A stretch of DNA of 64,000 nt from Azospirillum baldaniorum. Lineage in GTDB: Bacteria > Pseudomonadota > Alphaproteobacteria > Azospirillales > Azospirillaceae. The notes below the pieces were generated by a model. That model was given only the letters and a program-made list of their open reading frames with translations. It was not told the origin of the DNA and ran no database searches. Shown piece after piece: positions 1-12,200 of this stretch (positions are counted from its first letter, which is position 1; every line of letters begins with the position of its first letter). The position numbers and the translations under genes are program-made. The stretch is from NCBI RefSeq assembly GCF_003119195.2, contig NZ_CP022253.1, positions 1-64,000 of the forward strand. Direction: 5' to 3'.

Positions 1-340
1 TTCTATAAATATTGATAAGCCGCTTCATGGTCCACGACTCCTTCCAAGCGATGAAGTGGCACTTATCATGCATTTCGCGCATTTCCTTGTTCTCGGGAAG
101 CGCAAGTTTGTGACAAAGCTTTAGGCGCCGCGGCTTTTCTGATTCCCTAAGAATATTGCCCTCGTTGTACTTAAACTCAACAATGCTAAATCTCATGTTG
201 TCATGATAAAGATAATCAGCTCCAGCATCTCTATCTTGCCCGCCCAGCGCATAAGAGGCAACTTTATTGTTAGTTGCGGCGGCTTCTTTCTTAAATAATG
301 CAGTAAAAGCTTCAGCGACGCTTGGTTCATGGCTGGTCAT
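1..340 (-). CDS. Possible PD-(D/E)XK nuclease-like protein, N-terminal part (copy A, cut by window start)
   Basis: The first 113 codons of the gene seen whole at 23539-24213; the rest lies off the left edge. The sequence matches copy B. The ATG at 340 follows an AAGGTG ribosome binding site. The visible part includes the GAD and EFK residues that suggest a restriction-like nuclease core. See the copy B entry. Confidence 0.6.
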   Translation of the reverse strand, partial: MTSHEPSVAEAFTALFKKEAAATNNKVASYALGGQDRDAGADYLYHDNMRFSIVEFKYNEGNILRESEKPRRLKLCHKLALPENKEMREMHDKCHFIAWKESWTMKRLINIYR

Positions 341-755
341 AAGGACACCTTCATAAAGGCAATCAACAGGGAACCGTTTGGGCGGCAAATGATTGGACGC
401 GGCACGTGGCCGGTCACAAGCTTGCTTAAGAACGGTTTTCGCGAAGGTGTCTACTTAAAGAAGTCCCTCCCCGTCAACGTTACAAGCGAGCGTAAGTGCT
501 GAAGAAAACTATGCACCCCGACACACCACGTCGGAAACTCGAACGAATCGCAAGAGGTTAGCTTGGCAAGCATCGTGAACACAATGCACGCCCTTGCGTG
601 GCGGCTTTCACACTCGAGTCAGCAAGTGAAAACCAGCTCAGGGCGCCGCTGTCGGGCATGTTCCTCGACCTTACCGCCGCTGTGCTGGAAAAGTCCCCAG
701 GGTTATAGGAGGCGGAGTAGTAGGATGCTGAACGGAACAGAAGGTGTCGACCTGT

Positions 756-1023
756 CCTGTATGACACCTTGAGGCCGGCTGTCACCACAGGCTATGTAAT
801 ACAGGCTGTCATACAGGGGATGCCAGATGCCGACACCTCCGATGTCCCTCCGCGTATCTCCAGAACATCAAGGGCTTGTCCGAGACGTGGCGGCCCGGCT
901 GAAGGCCGATCCCGGCTTTGCTGACGCGCTGCGCGCCGCGCTGGGGGAGGGTGTGACACAGCCTGTCACTACAGCCTGTGTTACGGCTTGGATCGCGGGG
1001 TGTGTTACAGGCCGCAACACAGG
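756..1023. promoter_or_regulatory. Iteron-like CTGTnnnACAG sites (copy A)
   Basis: Same array as 24629-24894, but two sites are one base longer here (near 785 and 969) because of copy A indels. See the copy B entry. Confidence 0.45.
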
Positions 1024-1400
1024 TGGACGGCCAGCCCGCGCACCAGATCCAGCCCGATCCCACACCCGAAGGCCAGCCCGATCCCGCGGCCGGCGCCATA
1101 GCCGATGTCCTGCGCCGTGTGGAGGTGCTGGAGGCGCATGTCGCCGACCTCCGGGGCAAGGCCGGGCCGGCAAGCCAAGTGGCCAGTCAACAGCAAAGGC
1201 TGATCGCCGCCGCGGACCTGGAAGGCGTCATGACCCGCCTCCAGTACGCCGCGCACATCGGCGTGTCCAACCCGACGCTCACGCGCTGGGTGAAGCGGGG
1301 AATGCCGGTGCGGGACGATGGGCTTCTCGATGTCGAGGCGGTGGAGAGCTGGCGGAAGGCGAACGAGTCCCGACTCCTGGCGGAGAGGGTGAAGGGGTAG
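827..1400 (+). pseudogene. RHH/HTH DNA-binding protein, frameshifted in copy A
   Basis: Counterpart of the intact 190-residue gene at 24699-25271. Relative to that copy it has an extra base near 969, one near 1163 and a missing base near 1188. The reading frame is lost after about 48 codons and the C-terminal half lies in another frame (978-1400). The rest is identical, so sequencing error is as likely as true decay. Confidence 0.7.
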
Positions 1401-1462
1401 GGGAGGTTCGGGCCGGCGACACCGGCCCGAGCCTCCACAGCGCCGACGGGGGGCGGGAAGGG

Positions 1463-2137
1463 TTATATTCGAAGAAATACACTCGCCGTTCCTGCCTGAC
1501 AAGCTCATGTCTTTCCATTTTTTGTGCAATTCCGCAATATTTGAATTCATAGTAAGCAACAACCGGAGATGATGGCTCCTCAATCTCGTAAGCTTCTAAA
1601 TATTCATTCATCCTCATTAGAAGACTTGATATTTCGCTAAGTATTTTGTAATTACTATTTTTTTCAATATTTGCTCCGGCTTTCTTGCAAGTTTCCATGA
1701 ATAAAAGAGCGCTTTCCATTGAATCGGAATAATTTGCAAATCCGTCAAATTTGCAACCTAAAAGAGTCTGTATATCAGTGTCAAGAAGGCCAATAACTTT
1801 CAAAATGCTGTTTTTCCGGGATTCGGTCTCAGTATGGCCTAGTTGTTTTTTGACTAGTTTCTCTACTTTGAGCTAGTTCGTCTTTCGTTGCGGCAAGAGT
1901 CTCGTTGGAGATGCGCAACTCTTCTGCCTGCATCGCAGTTGTGTAAAGCACGGCGATCAACGTTATGAAGTTGAGAAAAGGCCCAACCACACCGCCTAGG
2001 AAGCCACCAGCCTCGTTCATGGCGGTGGTACCGGTGCCCCATCCCCATCCGAACCGGTATAGAGCATAGGCGTTGAAGGCCAAACAGATCGCGCCAGCTG
2101 CTACGGCCAGCCATGTGAGTTTGGTTTTCGTCTTCAT
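1463..2137 (-). pseudogene. Membrane-anchored coiled-coil protein, frameshifted in copy A
   Basis: Counterpart of the intact gene at 25334-26008. An extra T in a T run at about 1849 and a missing C near 1487 split it into two frames: membrane part 1829-2137 and cytoplasmic part about 1463-1803. Otherwise identical to copy B; probably an artefact of low-quality sequence at the contig edge. Confidence 0.7.
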
Positions 2138-2651
2138 GGTAGGCTTCTCTGCACGTATGTGAGTGGTTGGCATGATCATATTCAACCAGTTTAAGAGGTG
2201 CAGCCGGTTTGTGGAGCCGTGCCGGCGCGCGCAGAGTGTCCGCCCTCCGGTCAATGACGATCCAAACCCGTTAGCTCAAGCCCGGCGGCTTGTGGATGGC
2301 TTCTGGGGAGGTGAGCGCTACCAGAGGCCCGTTCGGGTTCGTTGCGCTCTTCGGCCTTCTGGCGCGCTTCCCCGGATGGGGCTGGCCTGCGGTTCCGCCG
2401 CCGGCCAGCGGCATCGAGGGGAGGGGATCGGGCCGGCGCTGCGCCCGGCTGGACCGCTGCTTGGTGAGCTGGTGGCCGCGGTGGTGGCTATTGCGCCTGT
2501 GGCTGGAAAGGGCAGAACCTGTGCCCACCTTCTCTGGTACGGTGTCAGGTGCCTGGGCGTCCTATCATCGCCTGTGCATTGAGGGAATCTTGCGAGTGTG
2601 CTTCAGTCGAGTGTTTGTATTCTACAGATCGTTTTAACTTAGGGGTGTAAT

Positions 2652-3798
2652 ATGGCCAAAAAAAAACAAACGTGAAGAAAAAAAATTGAAATCAGACATC
2701 AAACGAGAAATGAAAAAAGTGCCTTTAGGTATGATAATCTCTGTTAATTATGATATCGGAAGTAAGAAATGGATATCAACATATCGAGTATATGACGGCT
2801 CTCTTCATGAGGGTGTTGGAAATACGGAAAATTTATCGAGGCTGATTGCAATGTTGAAAGCCGCAGATTATGCAGAAAATGGATATCAAACAATAACTCC
2901 TGAATTTGAGGACGGAGAAAAAAAGTATCTTCGGTGGAAAAATGAGTTAAGGTACATCTTAGATCAACAGAGGCAGTTAATTGACTATCTTATTCATAAT
3001 CTTGCTGGAAATGATATCGGCTCATATGCAAATTTTGAAAAGATAAAAGGCAATACCAATGTCATTAGGTCTCTGCTCCTTATGATTCAAGCTGTCGGCG
3101 TATCGGAAAGCTCTATATATCAGCTATCTTCTTACACAAGTATGAATATTAGAGATTGTTATTCTATAGGCAGGTCTATATTAGAGACTTGTGTTAATAT
3201 TTGCCTTCTGCATACATTGGGAATTGATGCGGTTAATAGAGCCGAACGGCACGCTCTTCAGAAATACTTTAGGGACCTAGATAGAAAAGTTCATTTAACT
3301 AACGTCAAAGTCAATTTGAAGAGTGAACTAGCCAGTAAGATTGATCCTTCTACAATTCCTGGCCTTAATGAGGCAATAAAAGAATTCTCAAGAAAAGATG
3401 GGAGCGAAGTTAGGGACTGGATAGATATGAGTATCGATAAAAAAATAGACATAATAGCTGAATCGCATCCTATTCATTTAGGAACAACTCTTGCTGCGGC
3501 AAGGATGTCTCTGTACAGGCATTCCTCAGAGATACTGCATGGGACTTTATTTGGTGTTAGGTACTTTTTCGCGCCTAATATTTTTGTAAGAGGTCCTGCT
3601 TCTTCAAGAGAGGAGATGATTGAGAACTTGTATGAGCACTTCCTTTCGTGTTTTACGGCAATTTACTTTTCGATTGATGTTATGATTGAAATGCTCAGTG
3701 TTGAGTACGGACTGAATGGCGTTAAGGAACGCCGCTCTGCTCTTTTAAAGCGGTTGCTGAAACTTGAATTCATAAAAGCCGCTGAGAAGGCCGAATAG
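2652..3798 (+). pseudogene. DUF5677-like protein, frameshifted at its start in copy A
   Basis: Counterpart of the 381-residue gene at 26525-27670. The A run right after the ATG has nine A here and eight in copy B, so the native start is out of frame; the rest stays open from an internal ATG at 2686. A homopolymer miscount is the simplest explanation, although a slippery A tract beside a start codon could also be a real expression switch. Confidence 0.7.
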
Positions 3799-4138
3799 AA
3801 TTCAGATAGGCTTTCCCTTCGGATGTCAAATCATTCCCGCTTTACTACCTTGTCGCCGTCCAGCCCGTAGGGGGGCGACAACCCCGATCCCATCGGGTCA
3901 CTCACCCGCCGGCCTGGAGCTGCTCACCTGCATGGTGATGATCGCCACGCAGCTCGCCAGCCGGGCGGGGAGGGGCGTTGTGCCCCTCTGGCGCTAGGGG
4001 GCACCGCGACCGGTGCACCGCTGGCGGATGCCCGACAGATCGCACTCTGGTGGCCTGTGGGTGCGGTCTGCGGGGAGGGGCTAATGTGTGGCCCCTCCAC
4101 CTGGGTGTGCTCGGTGGCTGAGCGTCAGGCGCGGGCCA
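3799..4138. other. Intergenic region without a recognisable gene (copy A)
   Basis: About 340 bases, GC-rich again after the AT-rich gene, with short inverted repeats around GGGGAGGGGC and its complement. I see no convincing reading frame. Same as 27671-28011. Confidence 0.5.
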
Positions 4139-4425
4139 CTAGCTTCGTTTGGCGCAGGTAAAAAGTGCATTCCAGCGTCGTAGGGCGCCTAGGGCATGCT
4201 GGTGAGCTTCCTTAACGTCGATTAGCGTAGCCGGTGAGGCGCATAGATCCTGGATAGCTGGGCTGCGTCGGTGCGGATGTCGTTGTCGGCATGGGAACTC
4301 GCCGAAAACTGCCAAAGCGGCAGTCCGTCTTTTTCACCAATGAGGACGGGAGGCGAAACTGAAAGACCGCCGGCGCATGCCGCGAGGGTAAGTAGGCCGA
4401 CCGCAGAGAGGATGGGGCGATACAT
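4139..4425 (-). pseudogene. Small lipoprotein, frameshifted in copy A
   Basis: Counterpart of the 95-residue lipoprotein gene at 28012-28299. A missing G near 4248 shifts the frame after about 59 codons and gives a different C-terminus. This is the last difference between the copies. Confidence 0.65.
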
Positions 4426-4738
4426 TGATGCCTCATAAATGATAAAGGTATCCACTGTTATGGGTAAGCCAGATTGCAATCTAGAGCAATCCCGCATTGA
4501 GCAAAATCGCTGAGGGAATTCCCGTCGGCGCCGTTTTGTAATTCGCTGCGTGTTATCACTGGGCGCGTATTGGCACTCTTCTCGACGCATTTCGGCCAGA
4601 CTACTTACGATCAGCTAGTTATGCATGCTACTGGTGCCTGCCGAACAGATCGTGTCGTTTGTAGAACTGCATACTCTGTATGCTTCTGCCCACTAAGTCT
4701 TGATGATACTGTCGGCCAACGACGGCACAGACCGGTCA

Positions 4739-5008
4739 TCATCCTTCGCCGCCCTTCCTCAACCGTACCCCCGCACCCCCGCCATTCTCCGGGATGAACT
4801 CAACGCCAGCCGCTTCCATGGCCGTGCGGATAGCGTTGAGGGTGCGCGGCTGAGGTGCTGTATCCCCTTTCTCAAACCGGACAAGGGATCGCTTCGCAAC
4901 CTCTCCGTTGGTTGCTTCGGCAAGCTCATCTTGACTCCAGTTCAAGAGTCCCCTGGCCGCACGGCATTGGGCTGGTGTTATCGACATGGCACTTTTAGTG
5001 ACATTCAT
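4739..5008 (-). CDS. XRE-family HTH regulator (copy A)
   Basis: Identical to 28613-28882: an 89-residue single-domain helix-turn-helix protein with its own twin operators at 4986-5049 overlapping the start region. See the copy B entry for the reading of the sites and of the start. Confidence 0.8.
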   Translation of the reverse strand: MNVTKSAMSITPAQCRAARGLLNWSQDELAEATNGEVAKRSLVRFEKGDTAPQPRTLNAIRTAMEAAGVEFIPENGGGAGVRLRKGGEG

Positions 5009-5049
5009 TGTTGACCGATGTCGTCACGATATGGCACTTTTAGTGACAT
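4986..5049. promoter_or_regulatory. Twin 19-bp operator repeats for the XRE regulator (copy A)
   Basis: ATGGCACTTTTAGTGACAT occurs at 4986-5004 and 5031-5049, 45 bp apart, each with the palindromic core CACTTTTAGTG. Same as 28860-28923. Confidence 0.7.
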
Positions 5050-5126
5050 AGCAAGCGCGGCCGAACCGGGTGTTGGGAGCATCCGGCCCGGCCTGACCAC
5101 AATCGAGCTGCATGGAGCTACGGATC

Positions 5127-6206
5127 ATGGCTGATTCCGTCAATACCACACCTTTGCCCGGCGCTGGCCGCCGGAAATCGGCTGGCGCCCTGGTGCCGAC
5201 CAAGCCCGCCGACTTGCCGCCCCTGACCCCCGATCAATTGAACGACCAAGACGGCGAGCCGCGGGTGCTCGACCTGACGATTGCTGAGCGGTTGGGGATG
5301 GCTGACCGTCACAAGATTCGCTCCCTCATCGTGAAGAACCGCGCCGAGCTGGAGAGCTACGGCCCGCTCGTCGAGGTGGATGGGGTTTCCGCTCGCCAAG
5401 CGGAAACCTACGGGGAGGTTCGGGACACCGTGTCCCAAACCTCCGACAAAGGAGGCCGCCCCGGCAAAGCCTACTACCTGAACGAAGGCCAAGCGCTGGT
5501 CATCTGCGCCCTGTCCCGCACCCCGCAAGCCGCCCTGGTGCGCCGGCAGATCATCGAGGTGTTCTTGGCTTACAGGCGGGGCGTGCTGCCCGTGGCCGAG
5601 GAACAGCAACAGACCATCGCCCACCTCGCCGCGGAGCTGGCCGACCTGCGCCAGCGCGTCGCCCTGATCGGCGCGGCCCCGCACATCCGGGCGATCTTCA
5701 AGGGCGGCTTCCTGCCGGGCTCCACCGCCCTGACGGTGCAGGACATCAGCATGGAATGGGACGAGCCGCGCATCTCCGACCAGCGGCTTGCGGTCCAGCT
5801 CGGGCTGCCGGACATGCACACCGTGCGCAAGCTGATCCGTTCCCACCGGAGCCTGTTGGCTGGCCTGGGCCGGATCGTGAACGTCCCGCAGGCGAAGGAG
5901 ACGGTAGGGAAGGGGGATGCACCGGGCGTCTTCTGGCTGACCGAGTTGCAGTCCCTGGCCGTCTGCGGGCTGGTGAGCGGCAATGTCGCGTCGGCGAACT
6001 GTGGGCGCGGCACGGCTGACGTGCGTTTCTCTTTGTCATGGACAAGAACCGGCGTTCGGAGTCCAGTCGCAAAACCTTCATTCCACGGGACGCGTCTGTT
6101 CTTCGTCCGTTTTGAATTGTATTCCAATATTGGAGCGGAGAAGGTGCGCCACCTTCTCCGTCACCAGATTACACAGTCACAAACCAGGAGCTTGAGACCG
6201 CGGTGA
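5127..6206 (+). CDS. Phage Rha/antirepressor-like protein with two related domains (copy A)
   Basis: Identical to 29001-30080 (359 residues). See that entry for domains, the odd C-terminus and the overlap with the RTX gene. Confidence 0.65.
   Translation: MADSVNTTPLPGAGRRKSAGALVPTKPADLPPLTPDQLNDQDGEPRVLDLTIAERLGMADRHKIRSLIVKNRAELESYGPLVEVDGVSARQAETYGEVRDTVSQTSDKGGRPGKAYYLNEGQALVICALSRTPQAALVRRQIIEVFLAYRRGVLPVAEEQQQTIAHLAAELADLRQRVALIGAAPHIRAIFKGGFLPGSTALTVQDISMEWDEPRISDQRLAVQLGLPDMHTVRKLIRSHRSLLAGLGRIVNVPQAKETVGKGDAPGVFWLTELQSLAVCGLVSGNVASANCGRGTADVRFSLSWTRTGVRSPVAKPSFHGTRLFFVRFELYSNIGAEKVRHLLRHQITQSQTRSLRPR
6137..6159. terminator. Perfect hairpin between convergent genes (copy A)
   Basis: GGAGAAGGTG, loop CGC, CACCTTCTCC. 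It lies just beyond the stop codon of the RTX gene (minus strand) and inside the C-terminal tail of the plus-strand frame. Same as 30011-30033. Confidence 0.55.
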
Positions 6207-9200
6207 TTTGCACACCGACCAAAGTGACCGTATCCGAAGCGCCGAAAACGATCTGTACGTTGCCGCTCACATCGGCGGCCAATGTGTAGGTTTGACCTTC
6301 CGCCAAACCGATGAGATCGCCTTGCCCGGCGTTGAAATCTCGCAGGATGTCGTTGCCGCCGCCGTTGGAGAAGACGAACAGGTCGGCACCGCTTCCGCCA
6401 ACCAACGAGTCGTCGCCGAAGCCACCGATCAACGTGTCGTTTCCGCTGCCGCCGGATAGGGTATCGTTTCCGCCCCCTCCCAAAAGCCAATCGTTCCCGT
6501 TGCCGCCGGACAGGGTGTCGTTTCCGTCCCCGCCGTCCAACCAGTCGTTGCCGTTGTCACCGCGTAGGCTGTCGGCATAGGCACCACCCGTGAGCGAGTC
6601 GTCGCCATCCCCACCGATCAGTTCCACCGCGGCGGAGGCATTGACCGCCGTCACGGTGTCGCTGCCGACGCTGCCGCTGAACAGTTCGATGGAGGCTGAA
6701 AGGTCCAGCGTCACGCCACCGGAGTATCGGGCATAGACCGTGTCATTACCGGCACCGCCATCCAAGGATGCGGTCTGGGTATCAACATACAGGCGATCAT
6801 CACCAGCGCCTCCGAACAGCACGTTGTCGCCGCTGCCGCCAACCAGCACATCGTTTCCGTCGCCGCCATAAAGCGTGTCGTTGCCAGCGTCACCACGCAG
6901 CGTGTCGTCAAAGGCGCTGCCAACGAGCAGGTCATCGCCCGCGCCGCCGTTGATCTCCACCAGCGTGACGGAGCCAGTAGCGGTCAGGATGTCATTGCCG
7001 GAGCCGCTGAACACCCGCTCGATGCCGCTGGCGGTAAGGTCCAGGGTGAGGTTTCCGTCCCCCTGGACATAGACGGTGTCGAACCCGGCCCCGCCACTCA
7101 CCAGAGCATCGTCCGCGTCGATGTACAGCACATCATCGCCGTCTCCAGCGATTAGGGTGTCGCTGCCATTGCCGCCGGTCAATGTGTCGTTGAAAGCGCT
7201 ACCAAGGATGAGGTCGTCGCCGTCACGCCCGTTGATCGCAAGGCCGAGGAGGGCGCCGGTGCCGATCAGGCTGTCGTCTCCGCCTCCGCCATAGGCCTGT
7301 TCAATGCTGCACGCTGCCAGATCGAGACTGGCGCCGACGCTGCCTTGAACGACGGCGGTATCGAAGCCGGCACCACCCTGCAATGGCGCGTCGGCATCGT
7401 CGAAGTAGAAGCGGTCGTCGCCATCGCCTCCGATCAGCGTATCAGCCCCTGCTCCACCGGTCAGCGTATCGTTGCCTGAACCACCGACGATCATGTTATC
7501 CAGCGTGTTTCCGGTACCGGCGAAGTTACCGGTACCAATGAAGGTCAACCGCTCCAGGTTGGCACCAAGAGTGTAACTGTTCAGCGAGGTCCGCACCTCG
7601 TCCACGCCTTCGTTGACCAATTCCCGAACCACGTCACGCACGTTGTCCACAATGTAGACGTCGTCACCGGCACCGCCGCTTAACGTATCCGCCCCTTCGC
7701 CGCCATCGAGAGTGTCTCGGGACGTCGAGCCCGACAGCTTATCGTCGCCCTCATATCCGAGGATGTGGTTTTGCAATGGAGTGCCGGTCAGCACATCGGC
7801 CCCTGGCGTTCCATGAATCGTGATGAATTCCGGCATGGCTTCTGCCACGGTGAAGCGGCGCTGCATGACGTCGAGGGTGCCGGTGGCCGGGTTGTAACCG
7901 CTCCAGGTGGCGATCCAGCCGCCGTCGGCGGTGGCGGCGAAGGCCGGCTCCGCCTGATCGCCCAGCGTCGCCTGGGTGACGGCGATCTCGCCGCCCACCC
8001 GGTTGCCCACCGCGTCGAAGCGCTGGGCGTAGATCCCCAGCCCGCTGCCGTCCTGGTTGGCCGACACCCAGCCCACCAGATAGCCGCCGTCGGCCAGGGC
8101 GATGACGTCCGGCGCGGTCTGGGCGCCGGCGGTGGTGGTGTTCACCACGACCTCGCCGCCCACCGCCTGGCCCAGCGCGTCGTAGCGTTGCAGGACGATG
8201 CCGGAGCCGCTGCCGTCCTGTCCCGCCGACTGCCACGCCACCACCAGCCCGCCGTCGCCGAGCACCGCGACCGCCGGCTGCGACTGATCGCCCGCGGTGG
8301 TCGTGTTGATGCGGAACTCCGGCTGCGCTACTCCGGCCGCGGTGTAGCGCCGGGCGTAGAGGCCGTAGCCGCTGCCGTCCTGGCCCTGCGACTGCCACAG
8401 CACCAGAAACCCGCCGTCGCCCAGGGCGATGACTTCCGAGTTGTCCTGGTTGCCGGCGGTCGTACCGTTGACCAGGACGTCCCCGGTCACCGCGTTGCCA
8501 AACGCGTCGAAGCGCCGCAGATAAACGTCCGAGGTGCTCTGCAGGTACAGGCCGTGCGTCCAGGTCACCACGAAGCCACCATCAGCGAGGCCGGCCATGC
8601 TCGGCAGGTACTGGTTGTCGGGGGTGCCGGCGTTGACGCGGAACTCGCCACCGACCCGTGTGCCGTCGGCGGCGAAGCGTTGGCCATGGGTGCCCCAGAC
8701 GGAACCGTCCTGGCCCTCGGAATGCCAGACGATGAGGAAGCCCCCGTCGGGCAGCGCCGTCACCCGCTCCCCGTGTTGAGCGTTGGCTGTATAGCTGTTC
8801 ACCCGAACCTCGCCGTCGACCGGAGTCCCATCGGCGCGGTAGAGCTGCGCGTATATGCCATAGCTGGAGCCATCCTGCCCCAGCGAGTGCCACGTCACGA
8901 CGTGGTTGCCGTTCGGCAGCACCGTCACGTCCGGCGCCCCCTGGCTGCTCGGCGTGTGCGTGTTCACACGGGACTCGGCACCGGCCACCACCGTCGCCCG
9001 CGGCGCCGTGGCCGCCAGGGCCGCCGTGTCCTCCGCCCAGGACGTGCCGTCGAAGGCGCGCACACGGATGGTGTCGTGGCCGCCCGTGGTCGCGTTCGCC
9101 ACATACGTCAGGCGGTGCAGCTGGTCGCCGGCCAGCACGATCGGCGTGTTGGCGGCCTGCGTCACGCCGTCCAGCAGGAAGTGCCCGCCGCCCACGCTGA

Positions 9201-12200
9201 GATCCGTGAACTCATAGCTCTGGATCACCACGCCCGTGCCGGCGGGCGCGTCGGACGCCACCGAGAACAGCGTCGCGGCGGCGACCGGCTGGCCAACGGC
9301 CAGAACCCGGTCGGGCGCGGTCACCGTCACCGTGACCTCCGCCACCGTGAAGCGGCGCTGCATGACGTCGAGGGTGCCGGTGGCCGGGTTGTAACCGCTC
9401 CAGGTGGCGATCCAACCGCCGTCGGCGGTGGCGGCGAAGGCCGGCTCCACCTGATCGCCCAGCGTCGCCTGGGTGACGGCGATCTCGCCGCCCACCCGGT
9501 TGCCCACCGCGTCGAAGCGCTGGGCGTAGATCCCCAGCCCGCTGCCGTCCTGGTTGGCCGACACCCAGCCCACCAGATAGCCGCCGTCGGCCAGGGCGAT
9601 GACGTCCGGCGCGGTCTGGGCGCCGGCGGTGGTGGTGTTCACCACGACCTCGCCGCCCACCGCCTGGCCCAGCGCGTCGTAGCGTTGCAGGACGATGCCG
9701 GAGCCGCTGCCGTCCTGTCCCGCCGACTGCCACGCCACCACCAGCCCGCCGTCGCCGAGCACCGCGACCGCCGGCTGCGACTGATCGCCCGCGGTGGTCG
9801 TGTTGATGCGGAACTCCGGCTGCGCCACCCCGGCCGCCGTGTAGCGCCGGGCGTAGAGGCCGTAGCCGCTGCCGTCCTGGCCCTGCGACTGCCACAGCAC
9901 CAAAAACCCGCCGTCGCCCAGCGCGACGACCTTCGAATTGTCCTGGTTGCCGGCGGTCGTGCCGTTGACCAGCACGTCCCCGGTCACCGCATTGCCCAGC
10001 GCGTCGGCACGCCGCAGATAGACGTCCGTTTGGCTCTGTGGGTTCAAACCGTGCGTCCAGGTCACCACGAAGCCACCGTCAGCCAGAGCAGCGACATCCG
10101 GCAAATACTGATTGTCATAGGTCGTGATGTTGATTCGGAATTCGGCACCGGCCCGCGCTCCATTGGCGGAGAAGCGCTGTGCGTACACCCCCCAAGCGTG
10201 ACCATCTTGCCCTTCGGAATGCCAGACGATCAAATAGCCCCCGTCGGGCAGCGCCGTCACCCGCTGCCCCATCTGCATGTAAGGGGTGTAGGTGTTCACC
10301 AGCACTTCGCCACCAATCGGTGTGCCATCGGCGCTGTACAGTTGGGCATAGACACCGCTGGACACGTAGAGCTTGACTGGATTGTCCTGATCCAGCGAGT
10401 GCCACATCACGACATAGTTGCCGTTCGGCAGCACCGTCACGTCCGGCGCCCCCTGGCTGCTCGGCGTGTGCGTGTTCACACGGGATTCGGCACCGGCCAC
10501 CACCGTCGCCCGCGGCGCCGTGGCCGCCAGGGCCGCCGTGTCCTCCGCCCAGGACGTGCCGTCGAAGGCGCGCACACGGATGGTGTCGTGGCCGCCCGTG
10601 GTCGCGTTCGCCACATACGTCAGGCGGTGCAGCTGGTCGCCGGCCAGCACGATCGGCGTGTTGGCGGCCTGCGTCACGCCGTCCAGCAGGAAGTGCCCGC
10701 CGCCCGCGCTGAGATCCGTGAACTCATAGCTCTGGATCACCACGCCCGTGCCGGCGGGCGCATCGGACGCCACCGAGAACAGCGTTGCGGCGGCGACCGG
10801 CTGGCCAACGGCCAGAACCCGGTCGGGCGCGGTCACCGTCACCGTGACCTCCGCCACCGTGAAGCGGCGCTGCATGACGTCGAGGGTGCCGGTGGCCGGG
10901 TTATAGTCGCTCCAGGTGGCGATCCAGCCGCCGTCGGCGGTGGCGGCGAAGGCCGGCTCCGCCTGATCGCCCAGCGTCGCCTGGGTGACGGCGATCTCGC
11001 CGCCCACCCGGTTGCCCACCGCGTCGAAGCGCTGGGCGTAGATCCCCAGCCCGCTGCCGTCCTGGTTGGCCGACACCCAGCCCACCAGATAGCCGCCGTC
11101 GGCCAGGGCGATGACGTCCGGCGCGGTCTGGGCGCCGGCGGTGATGGTGTTCACCACGACCTCGCCGCCCACCGCCTGGCCCAGCGCGTCGTAGCGTTGC
11201 AGGACGATGCCGGAGCCGCTGCCGTCCTGTCCCGCCGACTGCCACGCCACCACCAGCCCGCCGTCGCCGAGCACCGCGACCGCCGGCTGCGACTGATCGC
11301 CCGCGGTGGTCGTGTTGATGCGGAACTCCGGCTGCGCCACTCCGGCCGCCGTGTAGCGCCGGGCGTAGAGGCCGTAGCCGCTGCCGTCCTGGCCCTGCGA
11401 CTGCCACAGCACCAGAAACCCGCCGTCGCCCAGGGCGATGACTTCCGAGTTGTCCTGGTTGCCGGCGGTCGTGCCGTTGACCAGGACGTCCCCGGTCACC
11501 GCGTTGCCAAACGCGTCGAAGCGCCGCAGATAAACGTCCGAGGTGCTCTGCAGGTACAGGCCGTGCGTCCAAGTCACCACGAAGCCACCATCAGCGAGGC
11601 CGGCCATGCTCGGCAGGTACTGGTTGTCGGGGGTGCCGGCGTTGACGCGGAACTCGCCACCGACCCGTGTGCCGTCGGCGGCGAAGCGCTGCCCATGGGT
11701 GCCCCAGACGGAACCGTCCTGGCCCTCGGACTGCCAGGCGATGAGGTAGCCCCCGTCGGGCAGCGCCGTCACCCGCTGTCCGTTCTGATTGTTGAGTGTG
11801 TAGCTGGTCACCAGCGCTTCGCCACCGATCGGCGTGCCGTCGGCGCGGTAGAGCTGGGAATAGACGCCGTACTTGGAGCCATCCTGATTCAGCGAGTGCC
11901 ACGTCACGACGTAGTTGCCGTTTGGCAGCACCGTCACGTCGGGCGCCCCCTGGTCGCTCGGCGTGTGCGTGTTCACACGGGACTCGGCACCGGCCACCAC
12001 CATCGCCCGCGGCGCCGTGGCCGCCAGGGCCGCCGTGTCCTCCGCCCAGGACGTGCCGTCGAAGGCGCGCACACGGATGGTGTCGTGGCCGCCCGTGGTC
12101 GCGTTCGCCACATACGTCAGGCGGTGCAGCTGGTCGCCGGCCAGCACGATCGGCGTGTTGGCGGCCTGCGTCACGCCGTCCAGCAGGAAGTGCCCGCCGC

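Noticed and set aside
827..4425. Four true pseudogenes in copy A
   Set aside because: They differ from intact copy B only by single-base indels confined to the contig-edge side, so error is the preferred explanation; I list them as frameshifted but not as established decay.
6400..7700. Regularly spaced short repeats that might be a CRISPR array or a non-coding array
   Set aside because: They are the DNA of RTX nonapeptide repeats in one long open frame; there are no identical repeats with unique spacers and no cas genes.
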